The notes beneath the pieces are model-generated. The model saw only the letters and a program-made list of their open reading frames with translations, was not told the DNA's origin and did no database searches. Of a stretch of DNA of 64,000 bases, positions 44,268-52,577 are shown piece by piece. The position numbers and the translations under genes were made by a program. Positions within the stretch are counted from its first letter, which is position 1. Each line of letters opens with the position of its first letter. The stretch is taken from the NCBI GenBank assembly GCA_047612485.1, contig JBLGAT010000001.1, positions 1 through 64,000 of the forward strand, in the 5' to 3' direction. This DNA is from Sediminicola sp047612485 (GTDB taxonomy: Bacteria; Bacteroidota; Bacteroidia; Flavobacteriales; Flavobacteriaceae).

Positions 44268-44414
44268 TTATCCGTTACTATTTCCTTTGTTAATTACTCC
44301 TCTGTCAATTCCTTGCTCGTACAAAGAATCGTCACTCGCAGTACTTGATGTGCAAGAAGCAACAAGTAATGTAGTAGCTGCAATAACAGCTAAAAAAATC
44401 TTTTTTGTGTTCAT
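44268..44414 (-). CDS. 48-residue lipoprotein
   Basis: Too short to be found by length, but convincing: ATG at 44414, a basic start (MNTKK), a hydrophobic core and a lipobox LLVASC with Cys21, then a short soluble tail DDSLYEQGIDRGVINKG and a stop at 44268. It is preceded by a perfect -7 element (44454-44461) and followed by a terminator. The mature part is only about 28 residues. I do not recognise it; similar tiny lipoproteins occur in flavobacteria. Its role is unknown. Confidence 0.75.
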   Translation of the reverse strand: MNTKKIFLAVIAATTLLVASCTSSTASDDSLYEQGIDRGVINKGNSNG

Positions 44415-44776
44415 CGTAAAAAGTTTTTAGTTAATAAAAATTCATCTTCAATACAAATGTAGGAAAAAAATTACAAACAATTTGTATTTCAACGACAAAA
44501 TAACACTTTTAATCGATAAAAAAAATACTTTCATCGAATTTAGGGTCTTTTAATGGAAAATGTACAATAATTATCTGACTTATCCGATAGGGTGGCCTTA
44601 CAATATTTCTTAGCTCTGAAAGTAGAAAATATAAAATCCAAGATGATATGTTACTTCTCTCATGATAACAAATAGTAAAGCCTTTAAACTTTTTTATAGC
44701 AATTTATACTAAAAAGTAAATTCCTAAGCTTAGAGTATAATCTTTATCTTCACCTGAGAATTTCAACTATAGTAAG
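44415..44776. other. Intergenic region before the two-repeat membrane protein gene
   Basis: A 362-bp AT-rich region between divergent genes. Besides the -7 element for the lipoprotein gene (listed separately) I see no gene or hairpin. A possible weak -7-like TATCTTCA lies near 44747, two mismatches from consensus. Confidence 0.45.
44454..44461 (-). promoter_or_regulatory. -7 promoter element of the 48-residue lipoprotein gene
   Basis: The minus strand reads TACATTTG, a perfect TAnnTTTG about 40 bases before the ATG. Its presence supports the small gene. Confidence 0.5.
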
Positions 44777-44794
44777 TTGATGATTTGTTTTTAT

Positions 44795-46054
44795 ATGACA
44801 GATAAGAAAAGGGAAGGGTATAGTTTATGGAAGGACAATTTTGTTTGGGATATCGTTACTGCTATCACTATCATAACATTACCAATCACCCTATACACCC
44901 ACCTCTTATTTAATAATGAATTAAGCGGAAAAATAATTTTTGGCGCCTTTACATTTAATCATAATTTTCCGAGTTTTCAATCATTTGTATGGTTTGCACT
45001 ATCAATGCTAATTCCTCTTCTTCTGTTTATAGTCTGGTTTTTTAAATCACCCAATGCTTGGAAGTATTTTATCTTAAGCCCAATTTCCTTATTTCTATTG
45101 GTCCTAATTAAAAATGGTCTGTTCCACATCAAAAGTGATGATACTGCCCTATTATTTGTCATCTTATTTATTGTACTCTTTCTATTTTTCTTGACTTATA
45201 CAGACCGGAAATCAAATAAAAGGGCCATGATGAATAGTCAGGCAGATGTTACTACAATTGAAAATCTTTCAAGAAATAATAGATTTTTATATTTCGACTT
45301 ACTGCAATATACTTCTCATTTAGAAAAAACAAAAAAGAAGTATTCAAAACAAAATTACCTAGAAAAATTATATAGTGCACAACAAGTGCTCGACGCTGAA
45401 TTAGATATTTCCATCCAAAAAGTTAAAAAGCAAAAAAAAAATAGATATGTTTTTGAAATTATTAGTTGCTTTATATTGCTTTTTATCCCTTCCCTTTATT
45501 TTATGGAAATGCTAATTCCTAAAGGAGTCCAAACCTATCAATTAGGTTGGTTGGAGATTAATGATTTTGGTTTTAATGATGTAAATATGTTTTTTTGGTA
45601 TGTAAACTTAAAATTATGTGTTCTATTGCCATTGATGATTTGGTTTGTCAGTTGTAGGAAATGGTGGAGGTATTCGATTTTGGTTCCCATTATTTTAACA
45701 ACGAGCCAATTATGGGAACTCTTTCAAAGCCCTTCCGCTTCAAAGTTGGATCAATTCGAACTTTTTAAAGCTTTGCCCGCAATTCTATTTATTATTGGGC
45801 TACTTCTTCTTTCTTCCTATTTTATCAAATACCGATATAGGATCTTTGATGTTTATTTGGATATTACCCATGAGATTAACGATGTAGTGGGGCAGCTGAG
45901 CAGTACCAACGAAATAGTTGTTGAAAAAAGGGCAATACTGGATCAGTTGAAAGAAACTAGTGTTTCTGAAGTAATGGCGGCAGAAAGGATGGTCGCCCTT
46001 TTAAAACTGAAAGAATCCCTTATAGCCGAATTGGGCAAGAAAAAAGGGGAATAA
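44795..46054 (+). CDS. Uncharacterised membrane protein with two copies of the same domain
   Basis: A 419-residue protein (from the ATG at 44795; an ATG at 44780 adds five residues). It consists of a first four-helix membrane block (about 14-145), a charged linker with coiled-coil character (KKKYSKQNYLEKLYSAQQVL), a second membrane block (about 215-345) and a coiled-coil C-terminal helix. The second block matches the protein encoded at 43637-44173: DFGFNDVNMFFWYVNLK, MIWFVSCRKWWRYSILVPI, QLWELFQSP. The first block, with FIVWFFKSPNAWKYFILSPI, looks like a weaker copy. Function and family are unknown to me. Confidence 0.72.
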   Translation: MTDKKREGYSLWKDNFVWDIVTAITIITLPITLYTHLLFNNELSGKIIFGAFTFNHNFPSFQSFVWFALSMLIPLLLFIVWFFKSPNAWKYFILSPISLFLLVLIKNGLFHIKSDDTALLFVILFIVLFLFFLTYTDRKSNKRAMMNSQADVTTIENLSRNNRFLYFDLLQYTSHLEKTKKKYSKQNYLEKLYSAQQVLDAELDISIQKVKKQKKNRYVFEIISCFILLFIPSLYFMEMLIPKGVQTYQLGWLEINDFGFNDVNMFFWYVNLKLCVLLPLMIWFVSCRKWWRYSILVPIILTTSQLWELFQSPSASKLDQFELFKALPAILFIIGLLLLSSYFIKYRYRIFDVYLDITHEINDVVGQLSSTNEIVVEKRAILDQLKETSVSEVMAAERMVALLKLKESLIAELGKKKGE

Positions 46055-46108
46055 AAATCCATCTCTTTTATTTAATAAAAAAAGCTCGATCTCATTGGAA
46101 AGACCCAA

Positions 46109-46153
46109 TAAAAAAAAGCTTCTCTAATTTATAGTAAAGAAGCTTTTTTATTG
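46109..46153. terminator. Terminator between convergent genes
   Basis: Stem AAAAAAGCTTCT/AGAAGCTTTTTT (12 bp) around a 14-base loop, between the two-repeat membrane protein gene and the HTH gene. A and T runs on both sides allow two-way use. Confidence 0.8.
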
Positions 46154-46183
46154 ATTTGAATTTTAAAAAGTAGAATAGGGGGA

Positions 46184-46567
46184 CTAATTTTTGCTTTTTG
46201 TCTTTTCAATTTCCTGGGTCACATCCAATAGCAGTTTTTGCAACTCGTTTTCTTGGCGTTCCCTAATTTTTTGCTCTATGATCTTTTCAATTTCCTGTTG
46301 TTTGGTAGCAGGTAGCTGATCGAATTCCAATGTTCTAGATTCCGCACCTTTTTTGATCATTTCACCTTCACCCGTCATCAACCAAACCAAATTTAATTGT
46401 GGGTAAGTTCTAATGATTGTTTCAATGACATCACTGCCAATTGATGCATGATTTTTTTTCATCCTTAAGGTGTATCCGTTTCCGGCACCTATGGATAAAT
46501 CAAATTGTCGGGCACTTAAACCCGCATATTTGATGAACTGTGTTAATCTATCTATAGTTTTTATCAT
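46184..46567 (-). CDS. Small HTH-type protein, related to the XRE regulator
   Basis: A 127-residue soluble protein. The N-terminal part is HTH-like: LTQFIKYAGLSARQFDLSIG, NGYTLRMKKNHASIGSDVIE and TIIRTYPQLNLVWLMTGEGE. The ending LNLVWLMTGEGEM is the same kind of sequence as VNLYWLLQGEGEFP in the protein encoded at 35508-35915. The C-terminal half is Glu/Lys-rich and probably coiled coil (QEIEKIIEQKIRERQENELQ). It is probably DNA-binding and self-regulated (see operator candidate). No target known. Confidence 0.75.
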   Translation of the reverse strand: MIKTIDRLTQFIKYAGLSARQFDLSIGAGNGYTLRMKKNHASIGSDVIETIIRTYPQLNLVWLMTGEGEMIKKGAESRTLEFDQLPATKQQEIEKIIEQKIRERQENELQKLLLDVTQEIEKTKSKN

Positions 46568-46897
46568 AATGGAGGATTTAATTATAGATTTAAGTCTATA
46601 TTATTATCGAATATACAAACAAAGATAAGTAAATAATGAGTGGTATAAAACAAAAAATAGGTTTAAAAACAATTAAATTTGGTATTTGTAGGACTTTATC
46701 TTCATTTTTGGTAGGTTATTCTGTATGAGTGGTGCGTTTATTAACAAAATTTTCACTATTTAGAAAAAACAGAAGCTTAAGACTTTGTTCGTCAATCATA
46801 AGGATTTCTTACTATGAATTTTTAACAGTATCAATTTTAAACCCTTTTATTCTGCAGTCAATTGTATATTAATTTAGATATAAACGGAAGAAGTATT
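46568..46897. other. 330-bp region between tsaE and the HTH gene
   Basis: AT-rich. Holds the promoter and operator candidate of the HTH gene (46583-46627). I see no gene in the rest. Confidence 0.5.
46583..46627 (-). promoter_or_regulatory. Promoter and operator-like repeat of the small HTH gene
   Basis: The minus strand has a perfect -7 TATCTTTG at 46620-46627. Between it and the ATG (46567) lies an inverted repeat TATAGA-N6-TCTATA at 46583-46600, a plausible self-binding site just downstream of the start of transcription. Confidence 0.45.
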
Positions 46898-47302
46898 TTA
46901 TCCGAAGGTTAAATTTCGGGTCTTTTGATCTACTATTTCTATGTATAGATTAGTGCAATCATCAGGAATGTAAGAAGGAATTTTTTCCGGCCATTCTATA
47001 AAAACCCATTTCCCAGAGTACAAATATTCTTCAACTCCAAAATCCAAGGCCTCTTCCTCATTGTTCAATCGATAGAAATCAAAATGATATCCCAATAGTG
47101 CATTGGTTTCTGTATAATACTCATTTACAATGCCGAAGGTGGGGCTGTTGGCAAGACCAACCCCTCCCAATTCCTTAACCAAAGCCTTTATAAGGGTAGT
47201 TTTTCCTGCTCCCATTGCACCATGGAAGCAAATCACTTTCGATCTGGCCGAAGCCATTATTTTTTGTGCCACCAAGGGCAGCTCCTTTTCCGAATACGTC
47301 AT
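46898..47302 (-). CDS. tsaE: tRNA threonylcarbamoyladenosine biosynthesis ATPase TsaE
   Basis: ATPase needed with TsaB, TsaC and TsaD to make t6A at position 37 of ANN-decoding tRNAs. The 134 residues hold the Walker A GAMGAGKTT (28-36), the NSPTFGIVNEYYT segment with the Thr/Ser-Pro-Thr-Phe motif of the family, HFDFYRL and the C-terminal VFIEWPEKIPSYIP. Length is normal. It is 20 bp downstream of porX on the same strand, an order that I know from other flavobacteria. Confidence 0.95.
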   Translation of the reverse strand: MTYSEKELPLVAQKIMASARSKVICFHGAMGAGKTTLIKALVKELGGVGLANSPTFGIVNEYYTETNALLGYHFDFYRLNNEEEALDFGVEEYLYSGKWVFIEWPEKIPSYIPDDCTNLYIEIVDQKTRNLTFG

Positions 47303-47322
47303 ATTATAAGAATCTTAACGGC

Positions 47323-48867
47323 CTATCTAGGTTCCAGAACTATAAAGGGTATAATAACCTCTTCCAATGAGACACCCCCATGCTGGTAGGTATTTCTATA
47401 ATAACTTACATAGTGGTTGTAGTTATTGGGATAGGCAAAAAATAAATCGTTCTTAGCAAAAATAAAGGAACTGCTCACGTTTATGCTGGGCAGATTAACG
47501 TCTTTAGGGTTTCTTATTTCTAAAACATCCTTTTCCTCGTACGTTAAGCTTCTCCCTGTTTTATACCTTAAATTAAGACTCGTCTCCTTATCTCCAATGA
47601 CTTTGGAAGGTTGTTTAACGTTTATGGTGCCATGATCTGTGGTAATGATCAGTTTAAGGCCCATATGCTGTGCTTGTTGAATGATTTCCAATAAAGGGGA
47701 ATTTTTAAACCAGCTTAGTGTCAGGGATCGGTATGCTTTGTCATTGGACGCCAATTCCTTGATCACTTCCATTTCAGTTCTGGAATGGGAGAGCATATCC
47801 ACAAAATTATATACAATAACCGTAAGGTCATTGTCTTTATGGGATTTGAAATTTTGGGAAAGATGTCTTCCTTGTTTCAAACTGCTTATTTTATGGTAAT
47901 CCCATTTTAGGTCTAACCCCAGTCTTTTTAATTGTGTCCCTAGGAAATCTGCTTCAAATAAATTTTTCCCTCCCTCTTCGGTATCGTTTTTCCACCACGC
48001 AGGATATTTTTTTTCCATATCCAATGGGGTAAGCCCAGAAAAAATAGCATTTCTGGCATATTGGGTGGCTGTTGGCAGTATACTGTAATAAGGCACTTCC
48101 TTTTTCTTCTTGTAGAAGGTATTCAGGGTGTCTTCAAAGGACAACCATTGGTCGTACCTTAAATTATCTATGACCACCAATAAGGTTTTGTTGTCCTTTA
48201 ATTCTGGCTTTACCAATTCCTTAAAAAGGGTGTGGGACATTACCGGAGCATCCCCGCCTTGGTACCAGTCTTCATAGTTTTTCTCCATGAACTTGCAGAA
48301 CTGTGCATTGGCCTCGGTTTTCTGGGATTCCAATATTTCAAACATGCCAGAATCCTCAATTTCTTCCAATCGCAGTTCCCAATAGATAAGTTTTTTATAG
48401 AGCTCTGCCCATTCTTCATAAGAGTTCACCATAGAAAGGTCCATGGATATCTTCCTGAATTCTAGTTGGTAATTGGCAGTGGTCTTTTCGGAAACCAACC
48501 TCGAGTGGTCCAAATTCTTTTTTAACGATAAGAGTATCTGGTTTGGATTTACAGGTTTTATAAGGTAATCGGCTATTTTAGCGCCTATGGCTTCCTCCAT
48601 AATAAACTCCTCCTCGCTCTTGGTTATCATGACCACTGGTAAAGAGGCATTAATTACCTTTATTTCGTTTAGGGTCTCCAAGCCAGAGATTCCCGGCATA
48701 TTTTCATCCAAAAAGACAATGTCCACCTTACTTTTGGTAAGTTCTTCCAGGGCCTCTTGTCCGCTTAAACATGTTATTACCTCGTAATTTTTCTTCTCTA
48801 GGAAGATGATATGTGGTTTTAGTAGATCAATTTCATCATCTACCCATAGGATTGTAATCTTGTTCAT
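47323..48867 (-). CDS. porX: PorX-type response regulator with PglZ phosphodiesterase domain
   Basis: Regulator of the type IX secretion system in Bacteroidota. The 514 residues begin with a receiver domain (1-120): acidic Asp10 and Asp11, phosphoacceptor Asp54 in FLDENMPG, and Lys104 in YLIKPVNP. A helical linker follows (about 130-215), then a PglZ/alkaline-phosphatase-like domain with LLVVIDNLRYDQW, VVYNFVDMLSHS, KLIITTDHGTINVKQ and the C-terminal HGGVSLEEVIIPFIVLEPR. Metal ligands (Asp, Asp, His) appear present. Such proteins signal with the PorY kinase and sigma factor SigP in Porphyromonas. Confidence in the identity is high. Confidence 0.93.
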   Translation of the reverse strand: MNKITILWVDDEIDLLKPHIIFLEKKNYEVITCLSGQEALEELTKSKVDIVFLDENMPGISGLETLNEIKVINASLPVVMITKSEEEFIMEEAIGAKIADYLIKPVNPNQILLSLKKNLDHSRLVSEKTTANYQLEFRKISMDLSMVNSYEEWAELYKKLIYWELRLEEIEDSGMFEILESQKTEANAQFCKFMEKNYEDWYQGGDAPVMSHTLFKELVKPELKDNKTLLVVIDNLRYDQWLSFEDTLNTFYKKKKEVPYYSILPTATQYARNAIFSGLTPLDMEKKYPAWWKNDTEEGGKNLFEADFLGTQLKRLGLDLKWDYHKISSLKQGRHLSQNFKSHKDNDLTVIVYNFVDMLSHSRTEMEVIKELASNDKAYRSLTLSWFKNSPLLEIIQQAQHMGLKLIITTDHGTINVKQPSKVIGDKETSLNLRYKTGRSLTYEEKDVLEIRNPKDVNLPSINVSSSFIFAKNDLFFAYPNNYNHYVSYYRNTYQHGGVSLEEVIIPFIVLEPR

Positions 48868-48883
48868 TTAGTGCTTATATTTG
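48852..48883 (+). promoter_or_regulatory. Promoter of the HD-domain gene
   Basis: -33 TTG at 48852-48854, 21 bases, then -7 TATATTTG at 48876-48883. It lies 16 bases before the GTG start and partly inside the start of the divergent porX gene. Confidence 0.5.
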
Positions 48884-48898
48884 CTGCCTTAAAGATTC

Positions 48899-50134
48899 GT
48901 GATTTTGATTAAATCAAACAAACTTAAAATTTTCAATGATCCAATTTACGGATTTATTAGCATACCCAACACCCTCATTTTCGACCTGATTGCAGAACCC
49001 TATTTTCAGCGATTGCGTAGAATATCTCAAATGGGACTGTCTTACTTGGTCTATCCTGGAGCAACCCATACCCGATTTCATCATGCCTTGGGCTGTATGC
49101 ATCTCATGCAAAAATCAATACAAGTACTTCGTTTTAAGAAGGTTGAGATAACCTCTGAAGAAGAGGAGGGTTTATTGTGCGCCATATTATTGCACGATAT
49201 AGGGCATGGTCCATTTTCCCATGCCATGGAGCACAGTATTGTGGAAGGGGTTAACCATGAACGGATATCCCTACTTTTTATGGAAAAACTGAATAAGAAG
49301 TTTAACGGAAGTTTAACTACGGCCATACAGATCTTCAATAGAGCATATCCCAAAAAATTCTTAAATCAGTTGGTATCCAGTCAGCTCGACATGGATCGAA
49401 TGGATTACCTAAAAAGAGATAGTTTTTATACTGGAGTGGCAGAAGGTAACGTGAGTTCGGAGCGAATGATCACCATGCTCAATGTGGTGGACGGGGAATT
49501 GGTGGTGGAAGAAAAAGGAATCTATTCCGTAGAGAAATTCCTGATGGCCAGACGTTTTATGTACTGGCAGGTATACCTTCACAAGACCGCCTTGGTAGCA
49601 GAAAAATTACTGATTAGCGTATTAAAACGTGCCAAGGAATTATTTGATAGGGGGGAGCCCATAGCATGCAGTAAGCCCTTACTTTTTTTTATAGAGCATA
49701 AAATAAATGGGGACAATTTTGATGATGAAACTTTGGAAATTTTCTCTAAACTGGACGATGTGGACATCCTTTCCGCTTTAAAAGTTTGGATGGACCATCC
49801 AGATTTTGTCCTTTCCGAATTATGCGACATGATCATCAATAGAAAATTGCTGACCATAAAAATGAAAAACAAGCCCATTGATGCTGTAAAATTAGAAAAG
49901 CAGTTCCATAAAATTAAAAGCTCCTATAAGCTGACCGATGAGGAAACTTCTTATTTTGTCTTTAGCGGGAAGATTAGTAATAAGGCCTATGACCAAGATA
50001 AGCAGAACATAAATATCGTTAGGAGAAATGGAAAGATTACCGATGTGGCAAAGGCTTCTGATCAATTAAATTTGAAAGCCCTATCCAAAACGGTCACAAA
50101 ATATTATATCTGCTATCCCAAAGTTGGCGTTTAA
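48899..50134 (+). CDS. HD-domain phosphohydrolase, dGTPase-like
   Basis: A 411-residue metal-dependent phosphohydrolase. The HD motifs are RFHHALGCMHLMQ (His61/62), CAILLHDIGHGPFSHAMEH (His99-Asp100, His108) and the later Asp in LDMDRMDYLKRDSFYTGV. The arrangement is that of the SAMHD1/dGTPase branch, so a (d)NTPase or similar role is likely but unproven. Translation starts at a GTG (48899), with no earlier ATG in frame. Its promoter overlaps the divergent porX 5' region. The lpx block begins 24 bp after its stop but has its own promoter. Confidence 0.85.
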   Translation: MILIKSNKLKIFNDPIYGFISIPNTLIFDLIAEPYFQRLRRISQMGLSYLVYPGATHTRFHHALGCMHLMQKSIQVLRFKKVEITSEEEEGLLCAILLHDIGHGPFSHAMEHSIVEGVNHERISLLFMEKLNKKFNGSLTTAIQIFNRAYPKKFLNQLVSSQLDMDRMDYLKRDSFYTGVAEGNVSSERMITMLNVVDGELVVEEKGIYSVEKFLMARRFMYWQVYLHKTALVAEKLLISVLKRAKELFDRGEPIACSKPLLFFIEHKINGDNFDDETLEIFSKLDDVDILSALKVWMDHPDFVLSELCDMIINRKLLTIKMKNKPIDAVKLEKQFHKIKSSYKLTDEETSYFVFSGKISNKAYDQDKQNINIVRRNGKITDVAKASDQLNLKALSKTVTKYYICYPKVGV

Positions 50135-50152
50135 CAATTTTTCTTACTTTTG
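50124..50152 (+). promoter_or_regulatory. Promoter of lpxD, giving an almost leaderless mRNA
   Basis: -33 TTG at 50124-50126, 18 bases, then -7 TACTTTTG at 50145-50152. The lpxD ATG is at 50158, so transcription should start at or within a few bases of the first codon. It overlaps the end of the HD-domain gene. Confidence 0.55.
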
Positions 50153-50157
50153 TCCTC

Positions 50158-51183
50158 ATGAAATTTACAGCTAGCCAGATTGCGGGTATATTAGAAGGTG
50201 AGGTTGTAGGTAACCCAGATATTACAGTTCACAAGCTGTCCAAAATAGAGGAAGGTGAAAATGGTTCCCTTACTTTTTTGTCCAATCCCAAATACACTCC
50301 CTACATTTACTCCACACGGGCTTCCATTACCATAGTCAATAGAAACTTTAAACCAGAGCATGTTTTAAAAACCACTCTAATCATGGTAGATGATGCCTAT
50401 GAGTCCTTTTCTAAATTACTGGAATATTATAACCAAACAAAAAGTATAAAGACAGGAATTGAAAGTCCAGTATTTCTGTCGGACTCAGCTTCATATGGTA
50501 ATGACTTTTATCTAGGCGCCTTTTCTTATTTGGGGGAACTTGTCAAAATAGGTGATAATGTAAAAATCTATCCTAATGTTTATATTGGGGACAATGTTAC
50601 CATTGGTAATAATGTTACTGTTTTTGCAGGAGCTAAAATTTACTCAGATACCCGGATTGGCAATAATTGTGTGATCCATAGCGGGGTTGTGATCGGTGCC
50701 GATGGATTTGGTTTTGCGCCCAACGGACATGGAGAATTCACAAAGATACCACAAACCGGCAATGTGATTTTAGAGGATAATGTAGATGTAGGTGCGGGTA
50801 CCACTATAGATAGGGCCACCTTAGGGTCAACTATTTTAAGAAAAGGTGTTAAATTGGATAACCAAATCCAAATTGCACATAATGTAGAGATAGGAGAGCA
50901 CACGGTAATCGCCGCCCAAACCGGTATTGCTGGTTCTACAAAAATAGGTAAGAATTGTTTGATAGGAGGGCAAGTGGGCATTGTTGGCCATATTGTAATT
51001 GGAGATAGGGTAAAAATCCAGGCACAATCCGGAATAGGTAGAAATATCAAGGATGGTGAAGTTTTACAAGGATCGCCATCCCTACATTATGGGGACTTTA
51101 ATAAATCCTATGTACATTTCAAGAATTTACCAAAGCTTGTCAATAGATTGGAAGAACTAGAAAAAAATAAAACCAGTGAGTAA
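50158..51183 (+). CDS. lpxD: UDP-3-O-(3-hydroxyacyl)glucosamine N-acyltransferase
   Basis: Third step of lipid A synthesis: moves a 3-hydroxyacyl chain from ACP to UDP-3-O-acylglucosamine. The N-terminal uridine-binding domain (1-95, FTASQIAGILEGEVVGNPDI) precedes a left-handed beta helix of hexapeptide repeats (from 110: IGDNVKIYPNVYIGDNVTIG). The catalytic His is probably that in LDNQIQIAHNVEIG. A C-terminal helix (FKNLPKLVNRLEELEK) is as in the family. Length 341 is normal. lpxC-fabZ begins inside its last codons. It is the first gene of the lpx block. Confidence 0.96.
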   Translation: MKFTASQIAGILEGEVVGNPDITVHKLSKIEEGENGSLTFLSNPKYTPYIYSTRASITIVNRNFKPEHVLKTTLIMVDDAYESFSKLLEYYNQTKSIKTGIESPVFLSDSASYGNDFYLGAFSYLGELVKIGDNVKIYPNVYIGDNVTIGNNVTVFAGAKIYSDTRIGNNCVIHSGVVIGADGFGFAPNGHGEFTKIPQTGNVILEDNVDVGAGTTIDRATLGSTILRKGVKLDNQIQIAHNVEIGEHTVIAAQTGIAGSTKIGKNCLIGGQVGIVGHIVIGDRVKIQAQSGIGRNIKDGEVLQGSPSLHYGDFNKSYVHFKNLPKLVNRLEELEKNKTSE

Positions 51184-52576
51184 AACTACCGCAAAACAAA
51201 GGACAATAGAAAAGGAGATTACGCTATCCGGTGTTGGCTTACACACCGGTGAGAATGTCACAATGAAATTTGTGCCCGCCCCTGTAAATCATGGCTATGC
51301 CTTTAAAAGAGTAGATCTGGAAGGAACACCCATCATTGAGGCCGATGCCAATTATGTGGTCAATACACAGCGTGGAACCAATTTGGAAAAAAATGGGGTC
51401 AGAATCCAAACGTCTGAGCACGTTTTAGCTGCTTTGGTAGGTCTGGAAATTGACAATGTTCTTATAGAATTGAATTCGTCCGAACCGCCCATAATGGATG
51501 GTTCCTCCAAATATTTTATTGAGGCTTTGGAAAAAGCGTGCATCGTGGAACAAAATGCCGTTAGGGCCGAATATGTTGTAAAAGAGGTCATTTCCTATAA
51601 AGATGAGGCAACAGGGAGTGAAATAACCATCATTCCTTCAGATGAATACCAGGTGACCACTATGGTTGATTTTGGCACCAAAGTTTTAGGGACCCAAAAT
51701 GCTACCTTGGAACATTTATCTGATTTTAAAACAGATATTGCACCAGCACGTACCTTTAGTTTTTTACATGAATTGGAAACGTTGTTGGAGCATGGACTAA
51801 TCAAAGGGGGAGACCTAAACAACGCTATAGTGTACGTGGATAAAGAGATTTCTGAATCCACTATGTTGAAACTTCAAAAAGCATTCAAAAAAGAAAAACT
51901 TTCTGTAAAGCCAAATGGCATCCTGGACAATCTTACCCTTCACCATCCAAACGAGGCTGCAAGGCATAAGTTATTGGATGTGATTGGAGACCTTGCTTTG
52001 GTAGGTACCAGGATTAGAGGTAAGGTCATTGCAAATAAGCCTGGACATTTTGTAAATACTCAATTTGCCCAAAAATTGTCCAAATTGATAAAAAAGGAGA
52101 AAAGGAACAGTGTTCCTACCTATGATCTAAACAAGCCACCATTGATGGATATCCATCAAATAATGGCTATGTTGCCACACAGGCCCCCATTTTTATTGAT
52201 CGATAGAATTTTAGAGCTCTCCGATAGTCATGTGGTAGGGATGAAAAACGTGACGATGAACGAACCGTTTTTTGTAGGCCATTTTCCCGATGCTCCTGTA
52301 ATGCCAGGCGTGTTACAAGTAGAAGCAATGGCGCAGACTGGGGGGGTCTTGGTATTGAGTACCGTTCCCGATCCAGAAAATTATCTGACTTTCTTTATGA
52401 AAATCGATAATGTGAAATTCAAACAAAAAGTATTACCAGGTGACACCCTAACATTTCACTGTAGCCTAATTACGCCCATACGTAGGGGAATATGCCATAT
52501 GCAGGCTTATGCCTATGCCAACGGAAAATTGGTTTGCGAGGCAGAAATGATGGCACAAATAGCAAAAAAGAAATAA
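51176..52576 (+). CDS. lpxC-fabZ: LpxC-FabZ fusion: UDP-3-O-acyl-GlcNAc deacetylase and 3-hydroxyacyl-ACP dehydratase
   Basis: Two enzymes in one 466-residue chain. The LpxC half (1-305) makes the committed step of lipid A; zinc-site motifs are TSEHVLAAL (His82) and LTLHHPNEAARHKLLDVIGD (His and Asp), and FVNTQFAQKL ends it. The FabZ half (about 320-466) dehydrates 3-hydroxyacyl-ACP: MDIHQIMAMLPHRPPFLLID holds the catalytic His and PGVLQVEAMAQTGG the acid. The fusion is usual for Bacteroidota. The GTG start lies 8 bases inside lpxD, so translation is probably coupled. lpxA follows after 1 bp. Confidence 0.97.
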   Translation: MSKTTAKQRTIEKEITLSGVGLHTGENVTMKFVPAPVNHGYAFKRVDLEGTPIIEADANYVVNTQRGTNLEKNGVRIQTSEHVLAALVGLEIDNVLIELNSSEPPIMDGSSKYFIEALEKACIVEQNAVRAEYVVKEVISYKDEATGSEITIIPSDEYQVTTMVDFGTKVLGTQNATLEHLSDFKTDIAPARTFSFLHELETLLEHGLIKGGDLNNAIVYVDKEISESTMLKLQKAFKKEKLSVKPNGILDNLTLHHPNEAARHKLLDVIGDLALVGTRIRGKVIANKPGHFVNTQFAQKLSKLIKKEKRNSVPTYDLNKPPLMDIHQIMAMLPHRPPFLLIDRILELSDSHVVGMKNVTMNEPFFVGHFPDAPVMPGVLQVEAMAQTGGVLVLSTVPDPENYLTFFMKIDNVKFKQKVLPGDTLTFHCSLITPIRRGICHMQAYAYANGKLVCEAEMMAQIAKKK

Positions 52577-52577
52577 T

